DNA of 64,000 nt. Origin: Catellatospora sichuanensis. Its GTDB lineage: Bacteria; Actinomycetota; Actinomycetes; Mycobacteriales; Micromonosporaceae. Made by a program: the position numbers and the translations under genes. Of the stretch, positions 25,541-35,911 are shown one piece after another. The DNA lies in NCBI RefSeq assembly GCF_007483665.1, contig NZ_ML660183.1, forward strand, positions 375,691 through 439,690. The letters run 5' to 3'. How positions within the stretch are numbered: the stretch's first letter is position 1; each line of letters begins with the position of its first letter. A model generated the notes under the pieces. That model ran no database searches, was not told the DNA's origin, and saw only the letters and a program-made list of their open reading frames with translations.

Positions 25541-27148
25541 TCATCGGCGAGCCGTGCCGCCGGCCGCCTCGCGCAGGGCCGTTCGGGCGGCGGTGTAGTC
25601 GGTGAGGACCGCGGTCGCCGGGGCCTCGACCAGTTGCCTGACCACGCCCTGCACCGAGTTGCGCAGCCGCCTGGTGGCGCGGCGGCGGCGGGAGCGGGCG
25701 GCCAGCCGGACCACCGGGCGCACCAGCACCGCGATGAGGAACCCGGCCAGCAGGCCGCCGGCCAGCAGCGCCGTCGGCATCGGCAGCCAGCCGTCCACGG
25801 TGGGCGTGCGCAGCGGCGGCAGCGCCAGCGCCTGCATGCCCACTCGTACGCCGAGCCACAGCAGGCCGACCAGGGCCACCGCGGTGACGAGCCACTGCAG
25901 CAGCCCCACCGCCCACCACCACCAGCGTTTGCGGGCGACGCCGAGGTCGGTCTGCGCGACGGCACGGTCGAGCGCGTCGGGCAGTTCGTCGCGATGCGAG
26001 CGCACCGCCGCGAGCATGGCGTCCTGCCAGGGTGCGGGCAGCGGCGCGCCCGCCCGGTCGGCGGCTTCGCGCAGCGCCTTGGTGACCGCGGCCGTCGCGG
26101 CGGGCGACGCCGGGGCCAGGGACGTGGCGGCGGGAACGGCGGCCCGGTGGTCGCCCAGGTGCAGCCGTTCGAGGGGGTCGGGGCGGGTCCGGCGGATCCA
26201 GCGCAGCAGCGGCCAGCCGGTCATCTTGCGGGCCCTGTGCACGTACGCGCCCTCGACCGCGGCGGCCACCGTCGGCACCGCAGCGGCCTGCGACAGCGCC
26301 GCGGTGAGCGCCTTGCTCGCCTCCGCGTCCAGGGCTGCCTTGGGCGGTTCGGCCGCGACGGCCGGCGCCAGCGCGGCGGTGACCCCGTCGAGGTCGGCGG
26401 CCAGCCGCCGCACCGCGGCCTGACGGGCGACGACCGCCTGCCGGATCGCGTCGACCAGGGGATCCAGCCCGGGCGGGCCGACCGTGGAGGTGGTCAGCAC
26501 GGGCAGCCCGTCAAGGCCGTCGGCGGCCAGCAGGCGGCGCAGGTCCGTGGTGCAGTCGGCCAGGTCTGGGCCGGACAGCAGGTCGACGGCGTTGAGCGCG
26601 ACCACGGTGATGTCGCGGTGGCGGTGGAACTGGGCGAGGTAGCCGGCGTGCACGATCTTGTCGGCGTACTTCTGCGGGTGCAGCACCCAGACGATGAGGT
26701 CCACCACGGACAGCAGCCGGTCGGCCTCGGCCCGGTGCGCCGCCTGCACCGAGTCGTAGTCGGGCAGGTCGAGCAGTACGAGCCCGGACAGGTCGGGCCC
26801 GGTCCCGCCGTCGCGGGTGTAGCGGCGCTGCACGCCGAGCCAGTCCAGCAGCGGTTCGGCGCTGTCGGGGCCCCATACGCACGCGTGCGCCTCGCCGGTG
26901 GTGGGGCGGCGTACGCCGGTCTGCGACAGCGGCACCCCGGCCAGCGCGTTGAAGATGCTGGACTTGCCAGTGCCGGTCGCACCGGCCAGCGCCACCACGG
27001 TGTGCAGCTGCGACAGGGCCAGCCGCTCGCCGGCCCGCCCGATCAGCGCACGGGCCGGGGCGAGGTCGCGTTCGGGCAGCCTGTCGGCGGTGGCGGCGGT
27101 GAACCGTTCGAGCGCCGCCATGCGCTCGACGACCGTCGGCGCGCTCAC
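25541..27148 (-). CDS. Membrane-anchored dynamin-like GTPase (second of a pair)
   Basis: A 535-residue protein. The GTPase domain has the P-loop GATGTGKSS (about 54-62), a switch I threonine in RRPTTGEAH, the G3 motif DLPDYDS and a G4-like LNAVDLL. Helical segments follow, then two transmembrane helices near the C-terminus (WWWWAVGLLQWLVTAVALVG and ALLAGGLLAGFLIAVLV). Its GTG overlaps the upstream gene's stop (GTGA), so the two are co-translated. The layout recalls the DynA/DynB pair of Streptomyces, which stabilises sporulation septa; that link is by architecture, not alignment. Confidence 0.75.
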   Translation of the reverse strand: MSAPTVVERMAALERFTAATADRLPERDLAPARALIGRAGERLALSQLHTVVALAGATGTGKSSIFNALAGVPLSQTGVRRPTTGEAHACVWGPDSAEPLLDWLGVQRRYTRDGGTGPDLSGLVLLDLPDYDSVQAAHRAEADRLLSVVDLIVWVLHPQKYADKIVHAGYLAQFHRHRDITVVALNAVDLLSGPDLADCTTDLRRLLAADGLDGLPVLTTSTVGPPGLDPLVDAIRQAVVARQAAVRRLAADLDGVTAALAPAVAAEPPKAALDAEASKALTAALSQAAAVPTVAAAVEGAYVHRARKMTGWPLLRWIRRTRPDPLERLHLGDHRAAVPAATSLAPASPAATAAVTKALREAADRAGAPLPAPWQDAMLAAVRSHRDELPDALDRAVAQTDLGVARKRWWWWAVGLLQWLVTAVALVGLLWLGVRVGMQALALPPLRTPTVDGWLPMPTALLAGGLLAGFLIAVLVRPVVRLAARSRRRRATRRLRNSVQGVVRQLVEAPATAVLTDYTAARTALREAAGGTARR

Positions 27149-28869
27149 CCGGCGGCCCCGTCGCGGGAGATCGGGTCGGCGCGGCGGGCGGCGTCGACGG
27201 ACGCCGCGGCGGCGCGCAGCCGTGCACCGTCCTCGGCGGACACTCCGGTGCCGTCGAGCACGGCGTGGAAGCGGGCCGCCTCCTGCTGGAGCAGGCCGTC
27301 CACCTTGGTCAGGAAGTCCTGCCGGGCCCGTTCGGCCAGGCGGCGTACGGCGTCGTCGCCGAAGATGGCTTCGAGCACCTTCTGCGCGGCGACGGTGGTG
27401 CCCGCCCCGACGGCGATCTCCGCGCCGGTCGGGATGAACGCCGTGGCCGCGAACACGATGATCATCAAGCACAGCCCGAGCGCGTTGACGGCGTACGCGC
27501 TGAACTTCGCGGCGAACAGCTTGCCGCCGGACTCGTCACGGACCAGGTCCAGCACGCCGCGCTGCCAGTCGCGGACCACCCGGTCGGCGCGGGCGTCGAT
27601 GTCGGGCCCGACCCGGGCCAGGCCCGGGTTGGCGGCGAGCAGCTCACCACCGGCGGGATGGGCGCGCCAGGCGGCGGCCGCGTGTTCGGCGGCGTCGGCG
27701 GCCGCGCCGTGCACGAAGACGACCAGCTGCGACTCGATCGCGGTGATCAGCTGGTCGGTGGGGCGGGGCCGGCCGGTGACCGCGCTGACGAACTGGTCCC
27801 GCCACCGCCCGACCTTGGCCTGCAGGCCGCGCATGAACTCGCCGGTGCCGACGAGCTCCTGCCAGCGGGCGAGCACCTCGCCGCGGAACATGGTCCCGTC
27901 ACGGATGCCCTGGTCGACGTTGGCGGCGGCCTCGCGGTAGGCGCTGTCGACGGACGTGCCGAGGGTGGTGACGGCCTCCGCCTGGGCGTCGGCCTCGGCG
28001 GCGAGCCGGGCGGTGGCGGGCGACAGCGCCGCGACGGCTCCGTCCACCGTCTGCCGCACCACGGCCGCGCGGGCCGCGGCGGAACGGGCGAGTTCGTCCA
28101 GCCATTCGCGCAGCGGCGCGACGGCCTGTTCGGACAGCAGCCCGTGCTGGTCGAGGCGCTGCTCACCGATGACGAACATGGTCACCCCGCCGAGCCCGTG
28201 CTCCTCCAGCATCTCGGTCAGGTGCGGTCTCACCTCGGCTTCGGCACCCGGCGGCACCCGGTTCAGAATGATCGACACGGCGGTGCCCCGGTCGCGGGCG
28301 GCGTGCAGCAGCTCCCACGGGACGGCATCGGCGTAGCGGACCGCGGTGGTGACGAACAGCCACAGATCCGCGGCGGCCAGCAGCTGCTCGGCCAGCGCGC
28401 GGTTGTCCTCCTCGACGGAGTCGATGTCGGGCGAGTCGAGCAGCGCGACCCCAGGGCTGAGCACCGCGACCGGCGTGACCAGCAGGCCGATGCCGTCACC
28501 GCCGGCGGTGCCGGTGCGGCCCAGCCGCGGCAGCAGGTTGGCCTCGCTGAACCAGGCGGCGTCGGACGGGTGGCAGACCAGGACCGGCGCGCGGGTGGTG
28601 GGCCGACGCGCGCCCGCGACGCTGACCGGAGCGCGCACAATGCTGTTGACCAGAGTGGACTTGCCGGCGCCGGTGGAGCCGCCCGCGACGGCCAGCAGCG
28701 GCGCGTCCAGCCGCGCCAGCCGCGGGATGAGGTAGTCGTCGAGCTGCCCGGCGGTCGCCTTGGCCAGGCTGGTGGCGGCCGCCGCGCCCGGCAGGGTCAG
28801 CGGGTAGCGCACCCCGGTGAGCGCGTCGCGCAGCCGTGCCAGTGCCCCGCCCAGCCCCGCATCCGTCAT
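27145..28869 (-). CDS. Dynamin-like GTPase (first of a pair)
   Basis: A 574-residue protein. The P-loop GGSTGAGKSTLVN is near residue 63, RRPTTRAPV fits switch I, LLDSPDIDSVEEDNR is G3, and SIILNRVPP is G4-like. A long helical middle (about 230-430) is followed by a hydrophobic stretch (LGLCLMIIVFAATAFIPTGA, about 455-475) and a C-terminal helical tail. The start at 28869 is preferred; an ATG three codons upstream is possible. It overlaps the second GTPase gene by four bases. The two probably form a heteromeric membrane-remodelling complex. Confidence 0.75.
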   Translation of the reverse strand: MTDAGLGGALARLRDALTGVRYPLTLPGAAAATSLAKATAGQLDDYLIPRLARLDAPLLAVAGGSTGAGKSTLVNSIVRAPVSVAGARRPTTRAPVLVCHPSDAAWFSEANLLPRLGRTGTAGGDGIGLLVTPVAVLSPGVALLDSPDIDSVEEDNRALAEQLLAAADLWLFVTTAVRYADAVPWELLHAARDRGTAVSIILNRVPPGAEAEVRPHLTEMLEEHGLGGVTMFVIGEQRLDQHGLLSEQAVAPLREWLDELARSAAARAAVVRQTVDGAVAALSPATARLAAEADAQAEAVTTLGTSVDSAYREAAANVDQGIRDGTMFRGEVLARWQELVGTGEFMRGLQAKVGRWRDQFVSAVTGRPRPTDQLITAIESQLVVFVHGAAADAAEHAAAAWRAHPAGGELLAANPGLARVGPDIDARADRVVRDWQRGVLDLVRDESGGKLFAAKFSAYAVNALGLCLMIIVFAATAFIPTGAEIAVGAGTTVAAQKVLEAIFGDDAVRRLAERARQDFLTKVDGLLQQEAARFHAVLDGTGVSAEDGARLRAAAASVDAARRADPISRDGAAG

Positions 28870-28897
28870 GGCCACCACATAACCAGCATGGCGGAAA

Positions 28898-30043
28898 CTA
28901 TGCCCCCCGGCGTCCGGCTGCCGGAAACACGATCAGTTCCGGCGGTGCGGTCGCGGCGGCCAGGCAGGCTCCGTAGCCGTCGGCGCGGGCGACGATCCGT
29001 CCGGACACGACCCGCACCGCGGCCTCGGTGGCGTCACTGACGGCGTCCACACCGGCTGCCGCCGCCAGCTCGCCGCTCTCGTCGTACACGATGTGCAGGC
29101 GCGGCCAGGCCGAGCGCGGGAACGCCGCGGTCAGGCAGCGGCGGAACTCGGCGAGCATCAACCGGGCCAGCGGCATCAGCTCGCCGGGTGTGCCACTGAC
29201 GAGCACTGCGGTGACCTGCGCGCCGGGCGGCGCGGCCCGCACCGCCTCCTCGACCGCGGCCAGCCGGTGCAGGCCCAGCACCGCCACCACGCCGTCGGCG
29301 CCGAGGTCCACCGGCTCGCCGTGCAGCGCGTCGGGGCGGGTGGCGTCCTCGTCGGCGAAGGCGGGCGGCCATGGCTCGTCGGCGGGACGCGGCGGCGGGA
29401 CGTGCGCGGCGTACACGGGCTGCCAGCTGTCGCTCAGGTCGAGCTCGCCGAGGTGCTCGCAGGTGGCGACGATGTGGAACGGCTCGACGAAGCCGGGTGA
29501 GGTCTGTGCCAGCACGGTCGCGCCCTGCAGCGTGGTCAGCGCGGCCTCGGCCACCCGCACCCGCCGCCCGGCAGGTCCGGTGTCCCGGCCGGGGTGGGCG
29601 GCCGCCAGCCCCTCCAGGGCCAGCCCGAGCATGATCGCCTGCAGTTTGAGCAGCTGGGCGAAGGGCCGCCGGACCCGGTCGTCGTCGAGCACCTCGGGCA
29701 CCAGGTCCAGGACAGGCGGTGTCGGACCGGGCAGGCGGGTCGCGGGCGGCAGCCGGGTCACGGTCGCCCGGGCGTACGCCCCCAGCGCCTCCCGCGGCGT
29801 GCCGCCCGGCGCGGGCGGCGGCGGCACCTCGGCGCGCTCGGCGTCGTCGGCCAGCACGGCGAAGTAGAGGGCCCGCTTGCCGGGGAAGTTGGAGTAGACC
29901 GCGCCGCGGGTGAGCCCGGCGCGCTCGGCGATGCCGTCGACGGTGGCCTCGCGGTAGCCGCGCGCGGCGAATTCGGCGCGGGCCGCCGACAGCACGCCGG
30001 CGCGGTTGCGCTGCTGCGCCTGGGCCCTGGTGAGGCGGCTCAT
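28898..30043 (-). CDS. Long TetR family regulator with an extra C-terminal domain
   Basis: A 381-residue protein; ordinary TetR proteins have about 200. Residues 1-65 hold the helix-turn-helix ([26 protein letters not shown]). A usual ligand domain follows to about 190. The last 150 residues ([20 protein letters not shown] and on to [11 protein letters not shown]) alternate strands and helices and look thioredoxin- or peroxiredoxin-like, but no CxxC redox pair is present. The ATG at 30043 follows a GGGGAG site. It diverges from the clpX-like gene by about 100 bp and may regulate it. Confidence 0.75.
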   Translation of the reverse strand: MSRLTRAQAQQRNRAGVLSAARAEFAARGYREATVDGIAERAGLTRGAVYSNFPGKRALYFAVLADDAERAEVPPPPAPGGTPREALGAYARATVTRLPPATRLPGPTPPVLDLVPEVLDDDRVRRPFAQLLKLQAIMLGLALEGLAAAHPGRDTGPAGRRVRVAEAALTTLQGATVLAQTSPGFVEPFHIVATCEHLGELDLSDSWQPVYAAHVPPPRPADEPWPPAFADEDATRPDALHGEPVDLGADGVVAVLGLHRLAAVEEAVRAAPPGAQVTAVLVSGTPGELMPLARLMLAEFRRCLTAAFPRSAWPRLHIVYDESGELAAAAGVDAVSDATEAAVRVVSGRIVARADGYGACLAAATAPPELIVFPAAGRRGA

Positions 30044-30146
30044 CCCTGCTCCCCGTGTCCGTCCGGTAAGCAAGATAACGCGGCACTCGGATGTTGTCAT
30101 CATCTGCCGGTATCATCTGAAGGTCGTCGACCCCCGAGGAGCGCCC

Positions 30147-31418
<1,272 letters not shown>

Positions 31419-31428
31419 CCGGCAAGCC

Positions 31429-32349
31429 TCAGCCGAGCAGGTCGATGATCGTGGCGTCGGTACGCGAGACCCTGCCGTAGACCGCCCACAACAGGGCCAG
31501 GTCCTGCCAGGGCAGGCCGACGGGGGCGTACACGGTCGGCCGGTCGGTGCCGTCGCGGGCGGGCAGGTCGCCGCGCAGCACGTCACCGAGCGTGCCCGCG
31601 GCCACCCCGGCCTCGAGCCCGACGTTGCCCAGCGCACCCCCGGCGGCCGCCGCCATCCGGTCGTCGACCACCACCCGGCTCGCCAGCAGCAGGTCCGCGG
31701 GCAGCTCGACCTTGCCCGGCTCGTCCGCGCCCAGCGTGGTCAGGTGCTGGCGGGGACGCACCTCGTCGGCCCGCAGCAGCGGACGGCGCGACCAGGTCGC
31801 CAACACGACCACGTCGGCGGCCCGAGCCACCGCCGACGCGCTCTCCAGCGGCAGCGCCGCCACGTCCGCGGCACGCGCCGGATCCAGATCGGCGGCCACC
31901 ACCTCCCGCCAGGTGCGCAGCCGCCGCAGCCCGGCGGCGACGACGCGGGCCTGCGCGCCCGCGCCGACGAAGCCGAGCGTGCCGGCGTCCGGGTCGGCCA
32001 GCAGGTGCGTGCCCAGCGCCGCGGCCAGCCCGGTGCGCCAGGAGGTGACGCTCGCCGAGTCGGCCAGCGCCAGCAGCTCGCCCGAGGCCAGGTCGTGCAG
32101 GCAGACCACGCCGCGCAGGGCGGGCGAGGCGTCCGGGAACTTCGCGTTGACCTTCACCGTGTACGCGGGCACGCCCGGCAGCAGCCCCGGCATGAGGCAG
32201 GTCGCGGTCCCCGGGCCGGGCAGCTCGGTGCGCACCCGCAGCGGCGGCTGCGCCGGGGCGGGGGCGCGGAACCCCTCGGCGAGCAGCTCCAGCACCTCGT
32301 CCACGTCGACCGCACCATCGACATCGGATCGGGTCAGCAACACGGTCAC
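31429..32349 (-). CDS. Ornithine cyclodeaminase/mu-crystallin family dehydrogenase
   Basis: A 306-residue NAD(P)-dependent enzyme. The nucleotide fold has LGFVGAGAQARVVAAGL near residue 130. The substrate region includes YTVKVNAKFP (the conserved Lys) and the later HLTTLGADEPGKVELP (the conserved Asp). Family members deaminate ornithine or act as imine reductases or alanine dehydrogenases. The GTG at 32349 has TAGCGT seven bases upstream, so it is likely leaderless. It lies 30 bases downstream of the Nudix gene. Confidence 0.85.
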   Translation of the reverse strand: MTVLLTRSDVDGAVDVDEVLELLAEGFRAPAPAQPPLRVRTELPGPGTATCLMPGLLPGVPAYTVKVNAKFPDASPALRGVVCLHDLASGELLALADSASVTSWRTGLAAALGTHLLADPDAGTLGFVGAGAQARVVAAGLRRLRTWREVVAADLDPARAADVAALPLESASAVARAADVVVLATWSRRPLLRADEVRPRQHLTTLGADEPGKVELPADLLLASRVVVDDRMAAAAGGALGNVGLEAGVAAGTLGDVLRGDLPARDGTDRPTVYAPVGLPWQDLALLWAVYGRVSRTDATIIDLLG

Positions 32350-32378
32350 GTCTGGAACGCTACTTCCCGTGACAGCCG

Positions 32379-32909
32379 TCAGGAGGGCTGGGCGCGCCAG
32401 GCCTGGTAGCGCTGCCAGGCCTGCAGTCCGTCGGGCACCCAGTCCCACTCGCCGAGCCGCGCGGTGATCTCGTCCTCGGTGAGGAAGGCGTGCCAGGCGA
32501 CCTCCTCGACCTGCGGGTCCACCGGGCCGTCGCAGCGGACCTCGTACAGCGCCGAGAACCAGGAGTGCTCGGGCGTCTCGTAGAGGAAGGTGAACAGCGG
32601 TTGCGGCGCGGGCAGGCCGGACACGCCGAGTTCCTCCTCGGCCTCGCGCAGCGCCGCATCGTGGTAGGTCTCCCCCGCGCCGACCACCCCGCCGACGAAC
32701 ATGTCGTAGCAGGAGGGGAAGACCAGCTTCTGCGCGGTGCGCCGGTGCACGAACAGCCGGCCGTCGCCGGTGCGGGCCAGCACGAACACGCAGCGGTGGG
32801 TGAGCCGCCGGGCGTACGCCTCGGCCCGCGTCGCCTGCCCCACCACCCGGTCCTGCCCGTCGACGATGTCCAGCAACTCCCCCGCCGACCGCGGCTCCTG
32901 CTCACCCAT
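32379..32909 (-). CDS. Nudix hydrolase
   Basis: A 176-residue hydrolase of nucleoside diphosphate-linked compounds. The Nudix box GAGETYHDAALREAEEELGV is complete (about residues 78-97), with the catalytic REAEEE core. The N-terminal ELLDIVDGQDRVVGQATRAE matches the YfcD/IPP-isomerase-like subgroup. The substrate is unknown. The ATG at 32909 is chosen; a GTG at 32924 in frame is an alternative. It probably forms an operon with the dehydrogenase gene downstream. Confidence 0.88.
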   Translation of the reverse strand: MGEQEPRSAGELLDIVDGQDRVVGQATRAEAYARRLTHRCVFVLARTGDGRLFVHRRTAQKLVFPSCYDMFVGGVVGAGETYHDAALREAEEELGVSGLPAPQPLFTFLYETPEHSWFSALYEVRCDGPVDPQVEEVAWHAFLTEDEITARLGEWDWVPDGLQAWQRYQAWRAQPS

Positions 32910-32984
32910 GCCGCCATTCAACACGGCCCCCGTTGATCATGATCATGGAGGGCGGTCCGGCGCGGCAGGGGCGAGAATGAGGGC

Positions 32985-33584
32985 ATGTCCGATATCGACG
33001 GCGACGTCGCCGCGTGCGCCGCGGCGCACATCCGGCTGCACCAGACCCTGCAGGAGATCGACGACCTGACGGTACGCGCACCGAGCCGGTTGCCCGGGTG
33101 GACCGTCGGGCACGTGCTCACCCACCTCGCCCGTAACGCCGACAGCGTCGTGCGGCGGCTCGACGGCGCGGCTCGAGACGAACTCGTCGACCAGTATCCC
33201 GGCGGTGCGGCGGGCCGGGCCGCGGAGATCGAGGCGGGACAGGGCCGATCCGCCGCCGAGATCATCGCCGACCTGACGGCGGCCGACGCGGCCGTGGACG
33301 CCGCCTTCGCCCACGCCACCCCCGACGTGTGGCAGCGCACGGTGCGCGCGGGCGACGGCGAGCTGATCCCCGCCACGCAGCTGCTGTTCGCCCGGTGGCG
33401 CGAGGTGGAGGTGCACCATGTCGATCTCGGCCTCGGCTACGGCTGGGAGCAGTGGCCCGCGGCCCTGGTCGCCCGATGGCTGCCCAAGCTGCTCGCCGAG
33501 CTGCACGAGCGCGCCGACCAGCGGGCGCTGATGGCCTGGGCGCTGGGCCGCGCCCCGGTTCCCGAGCTGCGCCCCTGGGGCTGA
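32985..33584 (+). CDS. Mycothiol-dependent maleylpyruvate isomerase-family protein
   Basis: A 199-residue protein of the DinB/MDMPI fold. The metal ligands are visible as His47 in WTVGHVLTHLARNAD and as Glu and His in WREVEVHHVDLGLGYGW. The N-terminal part is the helical metal-binding domain and the rest the small C-terminal domain. Characterised members isomerise maleylpyruvate in gentisate breakdown using mycothiol, but no gentisate genes are near, so the substrate may differ. It diverges from the Nudix gene. Confidence 0.85.
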   Translation: MSDIDGDVAACAAAHIRLHQTLQEIDDLTVRAPSRLPGWTVGHVLTHLARNADSVVRRLDGAARDELVDQYPGGAAGRAAEIEAGQGRSAAEIIADLTAADAAVDAAFAHATPDVWQRTVRAGDGELIPATQLLFARWREVEVHHVDLGLGYGWEQWPAALVARWLPKLLAELHERADQRALMAWALGRAPVPELRPWG

Positions 33585-33678
33585 CGACCCTGCCTGCCGC
33601 GCCCCCGGTACTGCGGGCGCCGACGTGTCATACCTGCGGGATACCGTCACGGTGATCTTCAGAGAGCGGGTGAGTGGC

Positions 33679-34473
33679 ATGTCGGTTCCGGTGTTCCGCG
33701 TCGACCAGGGGGACCCGTCATCGCCGGTCGTCCTGCATGTGCCGCACTCCTCACGGCAGATCAGCGGGCCCGCCCGGGCCTCGATCGCGCTCGACGACAC
33801 CGCGCTGGTCGCCGAGCTGGACCACATGACCGACGCGTACACCGACCTGATCGCGGCGCGGGCGGCCGCGGCGGCGCGGACCCGGCCCTGGGCGTTCGTC
33901 AACGAGTGGTCGCGGCTCGTCGTGGACCCGGAGCGCCTCCCCGACGAGCGCGAGGAGATGGCCGCGGTCGGCATGGGCGCGGTGTACACGCGCACGTCGC
34001 ACGGGCAGCGGCTGCGCCCCGACGACCCCGTGTTCGCGCAGCGGCTGCTCGACGCGCACTTCCACCCGTACGCCCAGGGCATGACCGATCTGGTCGACGA
34101 GCGCCTGGCCGCGACCGGCCGCGCGATCGTCGTCGACGTGCACTCCTACCCCGCGCTGGCGCTGCCGTACGAGCTGCACGGCGACGGCCCGCGCCCGCAG
34201 GTCTGCCTCGGCACGGACCGCACGCACACCCCACCGTGGCTGCACGATGCCGCAGCGAAGGCCTTCGCGGGATACGACGTCGCCTTCGACACCCCGTTCG
34301 CCGGCTGCTACGTGCCGCTCAAGCACCACGGGACCGACGAGCGGGTGTCGGCGCTGATGGTCGAGCTCCGCCGCGACGTGTACCAGGCCGAGCCCGGCGG
34401 TGATCCGCATTCCGGCCTGGACCGGCTGGCGGCGTCGCTGGCCGCCCTGGTCGACGCCCTCGACGGTCACTGA
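33679..34473 (+). CDS. N-formylglutamate amidohydrolase family protein
   Basis: A 264-residue zinc hydrolase. The opening VVLHVPHSSRQIS carries conserved ligand histidines, NEWSRLVVDPERLPDE follows, and VDVHSYP supplies another metal or catalytic site. These proteins cleave N-formylglutamate in histidine breakdown or related N-acyl amino acids; no hut genes are seen. The ATG at 33679 is preferred over an upstream start. It is convergent with the LacI gene. Confidence 0.85.
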   Translation: MSVPVFRVDQGDPSSPVVLHVPHSSRQISGPARASIALDDTALVAELDHMTDAYTDLIAARAAAAARTRPWAFVNEWSRLVVDPERLPDEREEMAAVGMGAVYTRTSHGQRLRPDDPVFAQRLLDAHFHPYAQGMTDLVDERLAATGRAIVVDVHSYPALALPYELHGDGPRPQVCLGTDRTHTPPWLHDAAAKAFAGYDVAFDTPFAGCYVPLKHHGTDERVSALMVELRRDVYQAEPGGDPHSGLDRLAASLAALVDALDGH

Positions 34474-34514
34474 CCCGCGGGTCGGCCGGGCAGGGTCGGC
34501 GGCTCGCGTCCGGT

Positions 34515-35519
34515 TCAGGCGGAGGCGCGGTGGACCAGCCGGGTGGGCAGGATCAGCGGGTGGGGTTCCTCGCCCGCGATCAGGCTGAGCAGCATCTTCG
34601 CCATCTCCCGGCCGAGCCCGTGGACGGGCTGGTGGACCGTGGTCAGCTGCGGGTCGGTGTGCAGCGCGGTCAGCAGGTCGTCGAACCCGACCACCGCGAC
34701 GTCGCCGGGCACCGTGCGCCCGTGTGCCTTCAGCGCGCGCAGCGAACCCGCGGCGATCGCGTCGGAACCGGCGACCACGGCGTCCACCTCGGGATACGCG
34801 GCCAGTAGCCGGGTCATCGCGGCGGCTCCGCCGGCCTCGGTGAATTCGCCGTGCTCGACCCGGGACGGGTCCAGCCCGGCCACCGCCATGGCGTCGAGGT
34901 AGCCACGATGCCGCGAGGCGCCCGCGTCGGTGTCCATCTGGCCGGTGATGACGGCGATGTGCCGCCGCCCGAGGCCGATGAGGTGTTCGGTGGCCAGCCG
35001 GGAGCCGCCGCGGTTGTCGGCGTCGACATACCAGCGGGGTTCGGCGTGCAGCGGCCGGCCGCCGAAGACGACCGGGATGTCGTGCTGGTCGGCGAGCGCT
35101 GCGAGGGGGTCGTCGCCGTGCAGCGCCATCAGCATGACGCCGTCGGCGCGACGTGACTTGAGGATGCGCTGCAGCCGGGCCTGGCCCTGGGTGGAGTTGG
35201 CCAGCACCAGGAGCAGTTCGAGTTCGGTCTTCTCCAGTTCGGCGTTGACGCCCAGGATGATCTGCGCGAAGAACGGATCGGTGAACAGCGCCGGGTCGTG
35301 ATGGGACAGCGCCAGCACGACCGCGCCGACCTGCTGCGTGGCCAGTGCCCGCGCGGTGGGGTTCGGCACGAAGCCCAGCTCCACGACGGCCCGCGCGACG
35401 GCATCCCGCTTGGCCTGGCTGACGTGCCGGGCGTTGTTGATGACGCGCGACGCGGCGGAGCGCGAGACACCGGCCCGTGCCGCGACCTCGTCGAGCGTCG
35501 GCTGACGCTTGGGACCCAT
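34515..35519 (-). CDS. LacI family transcriptional regulator, possibly CebR-like
   Basis: A 334-residue repressor. The LacI helix-turn-helix is complete (LDEVAARAGVSRSAASRVIN at 9-28), followed by the hinge helix region NPTARALATQQ. A periplasmic-binding-like sugar domain (about 63-330) follows, with VPGDVAVVGFDD near its end. A TGGAAGCGCTCCCG site lies 62 bases upstream, and its exact inverse lies about 130 bases further. This box is one or two bases from the TGGGAGCGCTCCCA consensus known for CebR, the cellobiose-responsive repressor. A better match precedes the cellulase gene at 53874. The sugar ligand is inferred, not shown. Confidence 0.85.
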   Translation of the reverse strand: MGPKRQPTLDEVAARAGVSRSAASRVINNARHVSQAKRDAVARAVVELGFVPNPTARALATQQVGAVVLALSHHDPALFTDPFFAQIILGVNAELEKTELELLLVLANSTQGQARLQRILKSRRADGVMLMALHGDDPLAALADQHDIPVVFGGRPLHAEPRWYVDADNRGGSRLATEHLIGLGRRHIAVITGQMDTDAGASRHRGYLDAMAVAGLDPSRVEHGEFTEAGGAAAMTRLLAAYPEVDAVVAGSDAIAAGSLRALKAHGRTVPGDVAVVGFDDLLTALHTDPQLTTVHQPVHGLGREMAKMLLSLIAGEEPHPLILPTRLVHRASA

Positions 35520-35580
35520 GGAGCCGTGACACCCCTCTGCGGAGACGGTGGCAAGAGCGTACGCGTCGCCGCAGGGTTAT

Positions 35581-35594
35581 TGGAAGCGCTCCCG
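35581..35594. promoter_or_regulatory. LacI/CebR-type operator 1
   Basis: TGGAAGCGCTCCCG, 62 bases upstream of the LacI gene start; it fits autoregulation. Confidence 0.7.
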
Positions 35595-35713
35595 GGCCCT
35601 ACTTTCCCACCGGGACGCAGAGTGGCGCACAGGACACGCGGCTGATGCCGGCGTAGCCCGTGCTGCGACGACTCACGCCCAGCACACCGGCTCGCCCGGA
35701 AGCCGGGGAAAAC

Positions 35714-35727
35714 CGGGAGCGCTTCCA
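35714..35727. promoter_or_regulatory. LacI/CebR-type operator 2
   Basis: CGGGAGCGCTTCCA, the exact reverse complement of operator 1, centred 133 bases away. The paired sites could support looping. Confidence 0.65.
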
Positions 35728-35844
35728 GTTGCAAGATAGAAGTGTCGCGTTAAGACGTCAAGACAAGTGTCCGAAACCTTCGACAGCACCAGCCGAACAA
35801 TGGCGTAAGCCTGGCCTTCACGGCAGCACGGTAACTTCCATGAG

Positions 35845-35862
35845 ACTGGAACCGCTTCCAGT
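35845..35862. promoter_or_regulatory. LacI-type operator 3
   Basis: ACTGGAA and TTCCAGT flank a CCGC centre. It lies 50 bases before the acetyltransferase start. The rest of the 392-bp gap 35520-35911 contains no gene I can support. Confidence 0.6.
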
Positions 35863-35911
35863 CTTGCCGAATTCACGGGGACGGTCGGCGGGTGGCTGGC
35901 AGGATGGCCGG

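Noticed and set aside
32985..34473. A gentisate or histidine catabolic cluster, from the isomerase and formylglutamate hydrolase genes
   Set aside because: No other gentisate or hut genes are present, and the two genes do not form an operon with each other's pathway partners.
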